Shown piece by piece: positions 26,032 to 35,007 of a stretch of 64,000 nt of DNA. Positions within the stretch are counted from its first letter, which is position 1. Each line of letters begins with the position of its first letter. This DNA comes from Carnobacterium jeotgali MS3 (lineage in GTDB: Bacteria; Bacillota; Bacilli; Lactobacillales; Carnobacteriaceae). Both the position numbers and the translations under genes were made by a program. The stretch spans positions 186,001-250,000 of the forward strand of contig NZ_JQNF01000003.1 in the NCBI RefSeq assembly GCF_000745125.1, given 5' to 3'. The notes under the pieces are model-generated. The model was not told where the DNA came from. It ran no database searches and saw only the letters and a program-made list of their open reading frames with translations.

Positions 26032-29000
26032 CTATAAATAAATATCCATACGGTTATTTGTTTCGTTCAATTTTTTTTCAACTTCTTCTTTAGTTACTAC
26101 ATATCCTCCTGAACGGTATCGATTCGAGTAACCATCTGTGAACACTGTTTTTTGATTAATTTCTAAATGAGGTGTTTCGTTTTTAAGATGGTAATAAATT
26201 TTTACAGGCTTATTGTAAAGTTCAAATGTAAAGACTAATCCATTTAATGAATCCGGCAATACAGGATCAATTGTTAAGCTTGTTTCAGTTGCACGAATAC
26301 CCAGAATATTCGAAATCAACTGGTTCATATAAATCCCTGGACCACTTGAATATATTCGCCATCCTCCTTTAACTTCAACTTCTCCATTTTTCAGCTTACT
26401 GAAATTTTCAGCTGCTTCATAACGTGTTTTGAAGTCTCCATCGGAACTGCTAAAATAAGCATTGCTTTGACGCAATTGCGCATTAGGAACAACTTTTTTT
26501 ATATTAATAGGGTTCACAATAGATAAGGCATCCCAAGCTTCATTTATTTTTCCAATGGTCGCCATCGCTTCAGCAAAACGGATGTGAGCATGAACGTACT
26601 GTAGTCCAACTTCACGACCAAAGTTCGCAGCTTGCTCAGCTCGTTTGAAGTACGTACTGACGCCTCCTTCATAGCGCGCAGGCTCACTCATAAGACGTAC
26701 ACCATCTGGATAGCTCAACTCATTTTTAATCAATTGATAATGTCGTTCAGCTTCTTCAGGAGTGAACAGCTCAGCAATCATGGATTGTTGCATAGGCAAT
26801 AAGCGATAATCAATACCCGTTCGTGTATCCGTTGGATGGACCATGAGTTCAACTTTATCTGGATTTTCCATAAATACAAAACCAGGAATCACATCTGTCG
26901 AAAGCATATATTTTTTGTAATCTGCTTCAAGGTCTTGATGCATCTCTTTCAACTCATTAGAAAAGTCTAAATCGTACGAATTTAAAACTTCAGCTAACTG
27001 TTTCAATGATTGATACATCAACGCAACAGTCCAGCTGCTGGCCATATGACTCTTCAAACGCTGATCATACGGTTGAAGAGTATCATCCCAATCACCATCA
27101 CCGTAACCGGGTAAACTTGTTCCCTCTAGTAAATGTTTTTGAATATAATCAATTGTTTTAACAATGTGTTCAAATACAGTAACAGACTGTTTAGTTTTAT
27201 CAAATGTCTTGCGGTCAGTATATGCAATTCGTTCATCTAAAAAGGCATAGTCATTTGAAGCTATTAAATAATCTCCTATTACTTTAAGCGGCCAGACAAT
27301 GATATCGCCATGACTTTCTTCTGCTTTCAAATGAGTGTATCGATCAAACATAAACCATTGTGGCCAATTTCCATCATCCGCAAATTGATTTGCAAACAAT
27401 ATTCGCAATAGTTCTTTAATACTAGCATAATTTTGAGTCGCCATGAAATATTCTGTTGGACCTTGCATAACGTCTCTAGTTCCCCAAGCGGCACCACCAT
27501 ATTGTTCTAGTCCATGAGGTACAAGATAGTGAACCAACATATTGTGCGTGTACCACCAAGCGAGTAAATTCACTCTATCCAACGAATGATTTTCAGTATC
27601 GATCGACAACTCAAATCCGTTCATTACTTGTTTAAAATAGTTCGTGTATTTTGAAACTTCCTCTTGAAAAGAACGACTAACAAATTCACTTTTTTCATTT
27701 TCTAAACTGCCTTGAATCGCAACTGTAAATTGAGAAGTTTTATCCATCTTTATTACAACTAGAGGACTCTCAGCATCTGATCCATTCTCCAAGAAAAAAC
27801 ACTCATCAGTAAGAGAAAAATCCACACCCTTAATCGTCATTGTATAGTTCAAATCAGGGTATAGGTCGTACATAGTCGATTGATTTTCAGGACGAAACTG
27901 TAGCTGATTTCCTTGCTTAGATAATGAATATGGTACTGTATTTTCACTTTCATTCATTGTTACTTGAGTGGTTAAAATGAAATCATAAGCTTTTCCTTTT
28001 TCACTCTCCACTTCTAAAAAGAGTTCAGGTCCTTCAACAGTTGTATAATTCTTAATTTTCAATACATCATCATGGATTTTGTAGTACCATATAGCATAAT
28101 TAAACCCCATTTCAAATGCACTTGGCATGGTTAAGAGAGAATAAACGCCTTCTGTTTCTACGTACAATCTTTGTCCAGCAGTTTTAGCACTATTTAATCC
28201 ATTCCGTACATTACTAATAAATTTGTTATTCGATGTATTTCCCATCACTACTTGAGAATTGAAAATACCATACATATAAGAAGTTGTTGTCAAAATACTT
28301 TCATCAACCGTTAATTGATTGCCACTAAACAAAATATGTCCATGAGGACGTTCCATCAATTCTTCTTTTTCTTTTAACACAACATGAGTTTTCTCCTGAG
28401 TGAAAAAGGATAACAACTTTCCTTCTTCATACTCTTCTTCTATTCGTTCTGGAAAATAGCTTTCAGTTTCTATTTTGGAAAAAGCTTTAGTCTGTAAAGG
28501 TTCACCGATAACAGCTGCTTTTTTCACCATTTCTACATCCGTAAATACTTCTTTTGATTGCTTAGCTTTTTCCCATAGTTGCTGGATTGTTTTTAATGCC
28601 ACCGGTTTTTTAATAGCTTCTGGGTGATCAAATGCTGTATAGCCATAAAATACAATAGATTGCTTACCGTTTAATACAAGTTGCTCAGATTGCAGAGCAC
28701 TATACGCCATTTCATATTGATAGACCTCATTTGCTAACTGCTTTTGGCTCAATATGGCAGGTTCATTTGTTGTTTTATAACTTTTTCCAAAAAATTGAAA
28801 CCCATCTGTTGAGTAACCCACTGTTTTACTCAATGCACCTTGTTGCAGATAAGGGTAGTTCCCTTTACTCTGTACTTGATTTTGACGGCTGCAAATCGTG
28901 TAACCCATTTCTTCTGATTCAAATACAGCATGGTCCAAGTATTGCGAGTTATAGGCTTCATTAGATTGAACAGTCCCTTTATCAGCTAAACCAATATCTT

Positions 29001-29361
29001 GACCGTAAACAAAATCTACTGTGACACCTAGTCCGTCCACTTCAACTTCCCAAAACCAAGCTTGTTTGACTAAAGAAAACGTAACGCTATAAGCAATGTC
29101 TTTCCAGTTCCCAGTCCAACGAATCTTATTTTCAGATTGTGAAAGTTGGCTAGTCGATTGTAAGCCAATCAATGGTGTGTAGGACACTTTATCCGCTTCG
29201 AATTTACGCAAATACAAATTCATAATAGAAGCGTCAATGGCACCAAGATTTAACTGATTCAACATAGTCCCATTTGCATTTAGTTCAAATAAATCACCGC
29301 TCATTTTAAACTGAGCGGTTAGTTCACCTTCATTTATACTGATCAATTGATTTTTAGTCAT
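26032..29361 (-). CDS. GH94 phosphorylase, 1,2-beta-oligoglucan phosphorylase-like
   Basis: 1109 residues. A large beta-sandwich N-terminal part is followed by an (alpha/alpha)6 barrel with GGAAWGTRDVMQG near residue 630, NWPQWFMFDRY near 668 and the general-acid motif GDGDWDDTLQP near 752. These are GH94 features. Size and neighbours (GH3, binding protein, two permeases, LacI) match the Listeria innocua Lin1839 locus, whose enzyme phosphorolyses beta-1,2-glucooligosaccharides (sophorooligosaccharides) to glucose-1-phosphate. It is cytosolic, with no signal peptide. It is much longer than cellobiose phosphorylase (about 810) and much shorter than cyclic glucan synthase (about 2800). SD GAGGG precedes the ATG. 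Substrate rests on family and context, not on a direct test. Confidence 0.82.
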   Translation of the reverse strand: MTKNQLISINEGELTAQFKMSGDLFELNANGTMLNQLNLGAIDASIMNLYLRKFEADKVSYTPLIGLQSTSQLSQSENKIRWTGNWKDIAYSVTFSLVKQAWFWEVEVDGLGVTVDFVYGQDIGLADKGTVQSNEAYNSQYLDHAVFESEEMGYTICSRQNQVQSKGNYPYLQQGALSKTVGYSTDGFQFFGKSYKTTNEPAILSQKQLANEVYQYEMAYSALQSEQLVLNGKQSIVFYGYTAFDHPEAIKKPVALKTIQQLWEKAKQSKEVFTDVEMVKKAAVIGEPLQTKAFSKIETESYFPERIEEEYEEGKLLSFFTQEKTHVVLKEKEELMERPHGHILFSGNQLTVDESILTTTSYMYGIFNSQVVMGNTSNNKFISNVRNGLNSAKTAGQRLYVETEGVYSLLTMPSAFEMGFNYAIWYYKIHDDVLKIKNYTTVEGPELFLEVESEKGKAYDFILTTQVTMNESENTVPYSLSKQGNQLQFRPENQSTMYDLYPDLNYTMTIKGVDFSLTDECFFLENGSDAESPLVVIKMDKTSQFTVAIQGSLENEKSEFVSRSFQEEVSKYTNYFKQVMNGFELSIDTENHSLDRVNLLAWWYTHNMLVHYLVPHGLEQYGGAAWGTRDVMQGPTEYFMATQNYASIKELLRILFANQFADDGNWPQWFMFDRYTHLKAEESHGDIIVWPLKVIGDYLIASNDYAFLDERIAYTDRKTFDKTKQSVTVFEHIVKTIDYIQKHLLEGTSLPGYGDGDWDDTLQPYDQRLKSHMASSWTVALMYQSLKQLAEVLNSYDLDFSNELKEMHQDLEADYKKYMLSTDVIPGFVFMENPDKVELMVHPTDTRTGIDYRLLPMQQSMIAELFTPEEAERHYQLIKNELSYPDGVRLMSEPARYEGGVSTYFKRAEQAANFGREVGLQYVHAHIRFAEAMATIGKINEAWDALSIVNPINIKKVVPNAQLRQSNAYFSSSDGDFKTRYEAAENFSKLKNGEVEVKGGWRIYSSGPGIYMNQLISNILGIRATETSLTIDPVLPDSLNGLVFTFELYNKPVKIYYHLKNETPHLEINQKTVFTDGYSNRYRSGGYVVTKEEVEKKLNETNNRMDIYL

Positions 29362-29380
29362 ATTTATCCCTCATCTTTAC

Positions 29381-31525
29381 CTATTTAGTCATTAATCTAA
29401 TGGTTTCACTTTGGACATTCTCACTGTCTGTACCCACCATGACTTTAAATGTCCCACTGTCGGTAGAAAAAGTGAGGTCAGAATGTACATAGCCTAATTC
29501 TTTAGCTGTTAACGTAAAGTTCACTTTTTTTTCTTCCTGTGGTTCTAAAGTAATTTTTTCAAAACCTTTTAATTCTTTTACCGGTCTGACAACTTTTCCG
29601 ACTTCATCTTGAACATACAATTGAACAATTTCAGATCCGGAAATCGTTCCGTCATTTTTAACAGTAACTCTCACCGTTACACTATCCTCTTTAGTGAATG
29701 TTGTGTGAGAAAGGCTAAGAGCAGAGTAAGAAAAATTCGTATAACTCAATCCAAATCCAAAAGGGAATAAAGGAGAATTTTCTACATCTAAATATTTGGA
29801 TAAGTATTTTTCAGCTTTATTTTCTTCGTTCATAGGTCTGCCGGTTTTGTCTTGGTTGTAGTAAATGGGAACTTGTCCTATGTTTCTTGGAAATGACATC
29901 GTTAATTTCCCAGAAGGATTTACTTCGCCAAATAATACATTTGCTAAAGCTGCTCCGCCTTCTGTTCCAGGGAACCAAGCTTCTATTAAAGCATCTACAT
30001 CATCCACTATGTCGGATAAATCTAAAGGTCTTCCATTAAATAAAGTTGCTACAACTGGTTTAGATAATTTACGAACCTCTTTTACTAATTCAATTTGGTT
30101 TCCTGGCAAAGTAACGGACGTTCGACTAGCTGCTTCCCCGCTCATTTCAGAAGTTTCACCAAGTGCGAGCACGAGCACATCTACATCCGCTAATTTTGCA
30201 TCAGCTGAATGATTTAGGATATCTGTTTCTTCTATTACAACTAACTGATCAGAAGAAACATGTTCCATCATACCTTCATAAAGTGAACGTGTTTCTGAAG
30301 TATCCCCTTTCCAAGACCATGATCCTAACAAGTCATTTGTTTGACTGTTTGGTCCGATCAAGGCGACTTTCATCTCTTTTTTCAAAGGCAAAATATCTTC
30401 ATTTTTTAACAATACCATCGATTGCTCTGCACTGATTCGTGCAACCTCACGATTTTCTTGACTGAAGACTTCTTGTTCTTCCTTTTGAGCATCTGCTCCG
30501 CGATAAGGATTTTCAAATAGACCTAAATCATTTTTCAACTCTAAAATACGTAAAACAGCTTCATCCAATTTTTGTTCATCCAATGTGCCACTTTCGATCA
30601 AACCATGCAACTCACTTGAGTAAGCAGCTGACATCATTTCAATATCAACTCCAGCTTCAAAAGCTAGTGTTCCGGCTTCTTTTAAATTCTCAGCAACTCC
30701 ATGTGCGATCAATTCGCCAATCGCGCCCCAGTCAGAAATGAGTACACCATCGAATCCCATTTCTTTACGCAGTACTTCATTCATTAACCAACTATTTCCC
30801 GTAGCAGGTATACCATCTACTGTGTTAAAAGCTGTCATGACCAAACGACTACCTTCATCAATAGCCGCTTTGTATGCTGGTAGATAATTTTCACGTAATT
30901 GACGTTCTGACATGTTGACCGTGTTGTATTCTCTTCCAGCAATAGGTGCTCCATATGCCGCGAAATGTTTCACACAAGCTGCCATCTTCGTCATATCCTC
31001 TTTAAGATTTGATCCTTGGTACCCTCGAACAAAAGCTCGTGCCATTTGTTGATTTAAATAAGCATCTTCTCCTGTTGACTCCATTACTCTTCCCCATCTT
31101 GCGTCCCTTACTAGGTCAACCATTGGTGAAAAAGTTACATGTAATCCTGATACAGACGATTCTCTTGCTGCAATTGAAGCTGTTTGTTCGACTAACTTAG
31201 AATCCCAAGAACTAGCCAAACCTAAAGGAATAGGAAAAATAGTCCGATAGCCGTGTACAATATCAGCCATGAATAACAAAGGTATTCCTAATCGGTTAGA
31301 TTGTAAATGCGACTGTTGAATAGCCTTTACTTGCTCAGCACCAGAAATTCCTAAAACGGAACCCACCGTCGTCATTTTTTCAGTTGTTAAACGCATATCG
31401 TTCATGGGACCTGTAATTTCATTTTCTGTTGTATTGTAAAAATCTGCTGATAGCTGAATCATTTGACCGATTTTTTCCTCAATTGTCATTTCGTTTACTA
31501 ATTCTTTTAATTTTATTGATTTCAT
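29381..31525 (-). CDS. GH3 beta-glucosidase (sophorose-active Lin1840-like)
   Basis: 714 residues in the usual GH3 order. The (beta/alpha)8 domain has KMAACVKHFAAYGAP near 180 and the nucleophile Asp in LISDWGAIGE near 262. The alpha/beta sandwich domain follows, then a C-terminal fibronectin-III-like domain (KNDGTISGSEIVQLYVQD near 625). There is no signal peptide, so it acts in the cytosol. In Listeria the GH3 enzyme next to the oligoglucan phosphorylase hydrolyses sophorose and short beta-1,2-glucans, the residue the phosphorylase leaves. It starts 21 bp after the permease stop with AAGGAGG, and the GH94 start follows its stop by 19 bp. Confidence 0.88.
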   Translation of the reverse strand: MKSIKLKELVNEMTIEEKIGQMIQLSADFYNTTENEITGPMNDMRLTTEKMTTVGSVLGISGAEQVKAIQQSHLQSNRLGIPLLFMADIVHGYRTIFPIPLGLASSWDSKLVEQTASIAARESSVSGLHVTFSPMVDLVRDARWGRVMESTGEDAYLNQQMARAFVRGYQGSNLKEDMTKMAACVKHFAAYGAPIAGREYNTVNMSERQLRENYLPAYKAAIDEGSRLVMTAFNTVDGIPATGNSWLMNEVLRKEMGFDGVLISDWGAIGELIAHGVAENLKEAGTLAFEAGVDIEMMSAAYSSELHGLIESGTLDEQKLDEAVLRILELKNDLGLFENPYRGADAQKEEQEVFSQENREVARISAEQSMVLLKNEDILPLKKEMKVALIGPNSQTNDLLGSWSWKGDTSETRSLYEGMMEHVSSDQLVVIEETDILNHSADAKLADVDVLVLALGETSEMSGEAASRTSVTLPGNQIELVKEVRKLSKPVVATLFNGRPLDLSDIVDDVDALIEAWFPGTEGGAALANVLFGEVNPSGKLTMSFPRNIGQVPIYYNQDKTGRPMNEENKAEKYLSKYLDVENSPLFPFGFGLSYTNFSYSALSLSHTTFTKEDSVTVRVTVKNDGTISGSEIVQLYVQDEVGKVVRPVKELKGFEKITLEPQEEKKVNFTLTAKELGYVHSDLTFSTDSGTFKVMVGTDSENVQSETIRLMTK

Positions 31526-31546
31526 AATATCCTCCTTAGAATGGTG

Positions 31547-32377
31547 TTATTTCAAACCTGAAACATTAAAGCCTTGTAAAATGTATTTCTGGAACGTTAA
31601 GAAAATAATGATAATCGGAACAACCATAAATGTTGCGCCAGCCATTTGTAACGCATAGTTATTGCCGTATTGGCCTTGTAGCAACTGCAAACCTACAGAA
31701 AGAGTATAGTATTTTTCGTCATTGGCAATAATTAATGGCCACATAAATGAATTCCAACCAGCAATAAATGTTAAAATACCTTGTACAGCTAAGATAGGTT
31801 TTGATAACGGAATAATAATGCGAGTGAAAATATAAAATTCGCTTGCCCCATCTAATCGAGCTGCTTCTAATAACTCATCCGAAATGGTAGACATAAATTG
31901 TCGGAATAGAAAAATACCATATGCTCCTACTAAACCTGGCAATACGATTCCGGCCAAGGTATTCGTCAATCCTAAGTTATTTAGAATCAAATATACGGGT
32001 ATCATGGTTACTTGACCCGGAATCATCATCGTTGCTAATATCATAATAAAAAGACTATTTCTTCCTTTAAAACGGTATTTGGCAAATCCATACCCTGCCA
32101 TAGCATTTAAAAACATCCCCCCGAAAGAAAAGGCTGTAATAATCAATGTATTTTTTAAATACACTCCAAAATTCATTTTTTCAAATAAATCAATAAAGTT
32201 TTGGAAAGTCCATTCTTTAGGTAGTAATCCTGATTCCATCGAAACGATTTCAGCATTTGTTTTAAATGAAGAAAGCATCATCCAAATAAACGGCGTAACC
32301 GCAATAATCCCACCTATAATTAAAATAACGCCCACAATCACTTTATTTCTCTTTTGTGCTTTTTTATAAGAATTCAT
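31547..32377 (-). CDS. Sugar ABC transporter permease (MalG type)
   Basis: 276 residues with six membrane helices and the EAA loop EAARLDGASEFYIFTRIIIPLSKP near 172-195, which docks on the ATPase. N-terminal basic residues place the terminus inside. It is of the CUT1 family, which imports oligosaccharides, and pairs with the MalF-type permease just upstream. No ATPase gene lies in the operon, so a shared MsmK/MsmX-type ATPase elsewhere must power it. SD AAAGGAG is present. The gene order (binding protein, MalF type, MalG type) is standard. Confidence 0.92.
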   Translation of the reverse strand: MNSYKKAQKRNKVIVGVILIIGGIIAVTPFIWMMLSSFKTNAEIVSMESGLLPKEWTFQNFIDLFEKMNFGVYLKNTLIITAFSFGGMFLNAMAGYGFAKYRFKGRNSLFIMILATMMIPGQVTMIPVYLILNNLGLTNTLAGIVLPGLVGAYGIFLFRQFMSTISDELLEAARLDGASEFYIFTRIIIPLSKPILAVQGILTFIAGWNSFMWPLIIANDEKYYTLSVGLQLLQGQYGNNYALQMAGATFMVVPIIIIFLTFQKYILQGFNVSGLK

Positions 32378-32397
32378 TTATTGTCTTCTCCTTTCAC

Positions 32398-33294
32398 TTA
32401 CATTTCATTTTCGTTATTCTTCAATTGCCCTCTAAGTTGGAATAAGGTAATTATGATAATGACAACAAACAAAATCAGTGATCCGGCAGCTGCATATCCA
32501 AACTCATTCAATTGGAACCCATTTCGGTATAAGAAGAGGGAAATACTTGTGGTGCTGTTTAATGGTCCACCTTCCGTCATAACAAATGGTTCTTCGAAGA
32601 ATTGTAACCAGCCGATAATAGTTGTCACACTGACAAAGAAGATAGAGAATTTAAGCATTGGTACGGTGATGTACCGTAATTGATTCCATTTTGAAGCACC
32701 ATCTAATTCAGCTGCTTCATAATATTCTGGTGGAATGCCCTGCAAAGCGGCTAAGAAAATCAACATATTGATTCCCGTCCCTCTCCATAGCGCCAAGATA
32801 ATCAATGAAAGTTTTGCCACAGCAGGATCTAGTAACCAAGAGACAGGTGCGATTCCGACCAAATCTAATATTTGGTTAAACAGTCCTATTGCAATATTGG
32901 GATTGTACAAAAAAGTCCATACAACTGATACTGCGACAATATTGGTTATAGAAGGAGAATAAAAAACTAATCTCATGAAAGAGAAAAATCTTCCATCTCC
33001 AACATTTATTAAAATTGCCAGTCCTAATGAGATAATCACGACTAAAGGAACGCCAATCACAACATAATATATAGTATTTCCAGCAGCTTTAATAAAAATT
33101 GGATCAGCTAAAATATTTTTATAGTTATCTATCCCAATGAAATTGACTCTGGACCAATCTGCTAATCCAGCTAGACTCAAATCTGTAAAGCTAATAAACA
33201 AAGCGATAAAAATTGGAAGAATAGAAAAGACTAAAAGCAAAATAATTGCGGGTGAAATAAAAAAATATGGAGCTTTTTTGTTTGCTGACTTCAT
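32398..33294 (-). CDS. Sugar ABC transporter permease (MalF type)
   Basis: 298 residues with six membrane helices and the EAA loop AAELDGASKWNQLRYITVPML near 205. A CUT1 permease partner of the MalG-type protein downstream (20 bp spacing). The longer reading from 33306 begins inside the AAAGGA Shine-Dalgarno, so the ATG at 33292-33294 is preferred. It lies 170 bp after the binding-protein gene, and a stem-loop in that gap probably lowers its transcript level relative to the binding protein. Confidence 0.9.
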   Translation of the reverse strand: MKSANKKAPYFFISPAIILLLVFSILPIFIALFISFTDLSLAGLADWSRVNFIGIDNYKNILADPIFIKAAGNTIYYVVIGVPLVVIISLGLAILINVGDGRFFSFMRLVFYSPSITNIVAVSVVWTFLYNPNIAIGLFNQILDLVGIAPVSWLLDPAVAKLSLIILALWRGTGINMLIFLAALQGIPPEYYEAAELDGASKWNQLRYITVPMLKFSIFFVSVTTIIGWLQFFEEPFVMTEGGPLNSTTSISLFLYRNGFQLNEFGYAAAGSLILFVVIIIITLFQLRGQLKNNENEM

Positions 33295-33378
33295 AACATT
33301 CTTCATCCTTTCTAAAACTAACTTATGTTACATAAAACCTGTTTGATATCATCCTGTGCGTTTTTATCAACAAAAACC

Positions 33379-33423
33379 CAGAAAAATAAATCAAGAACTA
33401 ATTCGTTTTTGATTATTTTTCTG
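33379..33423 (-). promoter_or_regulatory. Intercistronic stem-loop after the binding-protein gene
   Basis: Inverted repeat with arms 33379-33394 and 33409-33423 (one bulge, 14-nt loop). It lies between the binding-protein and permease genes and has no long T-run on the minus strand. Such hairpins partly stop transcription or protect the upstream mRNA end, so the binding protein is made in excess. Confidence 0.6.
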
Positions 33424-33465
33424 AATTTCTACATTGACTAACTGCTATATAAATAAACAGCTTAT

Positions 33466-34716
33466 TTATTGAAGCAGATTTTCTGTTTCGGCATTGAGTT
33501 CATCCATTTTGTCTTGAATGTCAGCTCCACCTAGGTAAATTTCTTCCCAATCTTCTAAATAACTTGCTGAGATTCTTTCGAATTCTGGAATCAAAGGCAT
33601 TGCTTCAGAATTTTCGAGTTGTTCACCAAATGTTGCAATGATTGGGTCTAATAATGCTTCATCTTCCCAAGCAACAGTAGCGGCTGGCAATGAGTTAGAA
33701 TTTTCAAAGAATGCCAATTGATTTTCAGGACGAGACAAGAACTCAATCAAAGCAACTGCATTCTCTTCATTTTCTGTTCCATTGAATACAGCTAAGTTAG
33801 CTCCACCAGTATTTGAAAGATTGTTTTCAGATCCTGCTGGCAATAAAGCTGTTGCCCATTTGCCTTCAATATCCGTTGTACTATCATTAATTGAATTGAT
33901 CATCCAAGGGCCACTGATAAACATGGGTACGATTCCATCGCCACCAAAAGTTTGTGAAATATCTAAGCCCAAGTCTTGTTTAGGAGATGAACCATTTTGC
34001 ATAAACGTATTTAAATAGTCAACTGTTTCTACAAAAGGTGCTTCATTAAAAACAGGTTTTCCATCTTCATCAAACAGCTCTGATCCATTTTGACGAGCAA
34101 ACATAAATGCAAATGATGGATCATTAGACTCTACTTGGAAACCATACATATCATCTCCACGTTTAGATAATTTTATAGCAGCATCTTCTAATTCTTCCCA
34201 ATCTTTTGGAGCTTCAGAATAGCCGACTTCTTCTAATAAGTCTGTCCGGTAATAAAGAGCTCTGGTTTCTGTATACCAAGGCACTCCGTAGTAAGCGTCA
34301 TCAAATTTTGTTGTAGCAACCGAACCTTCAAAAAAGTTTTCTGTTTTCAATGAATCTTCTGATTCAACATAAGAAGATATATCTTGCAAAGCTCCCGCAT
34401 CAACAAATTCAGCCATCCATGTTGTACCCATTTGAACAACATCTGGTCCATCACCTGAAGCAACTGCCGTTAATAATTTATCATGAGAGCTAGACCAAGG
34501 AATACTTTGAATATCAACTGTAATACCAGTTTCTTCAGTAAAATCATCTAAAATTGGTTGGATATGTTCATTTCCATCCCCCATGTACCAAAAAGTTACT
34601 GAATCACTTGATGCACTATCCTCCGATTCGTTGCTGCCACCTGAACAAGCCATCAATAAACCTGCTGAAGCTAACGTTAATGCCCCTAAAGCTGTTTTCT
34701 TATGCCATTTCTTCAT
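33466..34716 (-). CDS. Lipoprotein sugar-binding protein (sophorooligosaccharide-binding-like)
   Basis: 416 residues. Signal peptide with lipobox LLMAC and lipidated Cys24, a Ser/Glu-rich linker, then a family-1 extracellular solute-binding fold with WYMGDGNEH, GPDVVQMGTTW near 97 and YGVPWYTETRALYY near 143. It captures oligosaccharide at the outer face and delivers it to the two permeases. By analogy with Listeria Lin1841 the ligand is probably beta-1,2-glucooligosaccharides. SD GGGAGG is 10 nt before the ATG. It is the first gene of the operon, directly under the promoter at 34762-34790. Confidence 0.88.
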   Translation of the reverse strand: MKKWHKKTALGALTLASAGLLMACSGGSNESEDSASSDSVTFWYMGDGNEHIQPILDDFTEETGITVDIQSIPWSSSHDKLLTAVASGDGPDVVQMGTTWMAEFVDAGALQDISSYVESEDSLKTENFFEGSVATTKFDDAYYGVPWYTETRALYYRTDLLEEVGYSEAPKDWEELEDAAIKLSKRGDDMYGFQVESNDPSFAFMFARQNGSELFDEDGKPVFNEAPFVETVDYLNTFMQNGSSPKQDLGLDISQTFGGDGIVPMFISGPWMINSINDSTTDIEGKWATALLPAGSENNLSNTGGANLAVFNGTENEENAVALIEFLSRPENQLAFFENSNSLPAATVAWEDEALLDPIIATFGEQLENSEAMPLIPEFERISASYLEDWEEIYLGGADIQDKMDELNAETENLLQ

Positions 34717-34744
34717 TCTTTTATTCCTCCCTTTTTTTATTGGT

Positions 34745-34810
34745 GAAACGTTTCTATAACTAATATAAATCTCTTTTTAAAAAAATGCAAGCGTTTTATC
34801 GAAACGTTTC
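34745..34810 (-). promoter_or_regulatory. Promoter of the beta-glucan operon with two LacI operators and a cre
   Basis: Minus-strand -35 TTGCAT (34785-34790), 17-nt spacer and -10 TATATT (34762-34767). Two identical perfect palindromes GAAACGTTTC (34745-34754 and 34801-34810, 56 bp apart) flank the promoter, one at the start region and one upstream of -35, which would allow looping by the operon's LacI protein. ATGCAAGCGTTTTAT (34785-34799), one mismatch from the CcpA cre consensus, covers the -35. Confidence 0.8.
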
Positions 34811-34918
34811 TATTTGTTGAATAATATCCTATACACACTAGTAACAGTCCTAAGTTTCTATTCATTGTACTCTTTTTAAATAACGAATATTTTCCTATTT
34901 ATTTTTAAATCCCGCCGA

Positions 34919-34938
34919 TTGTAAAATTAAGCTAGACA
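34919..34938 (+). repeat. IS30 left inverted repeat
   Basis: 20-bp terminal repeat, 18/20 identical to the inverted right end at 35951-35970. Confidence 0.85.
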
Positions 34939-35007
34939 AATAAAAAAGCCATTCGTGGTACACTCAAAATGTATTTCCGACCAAAGAAAACATAGGAGTG
35001 ATCACGA

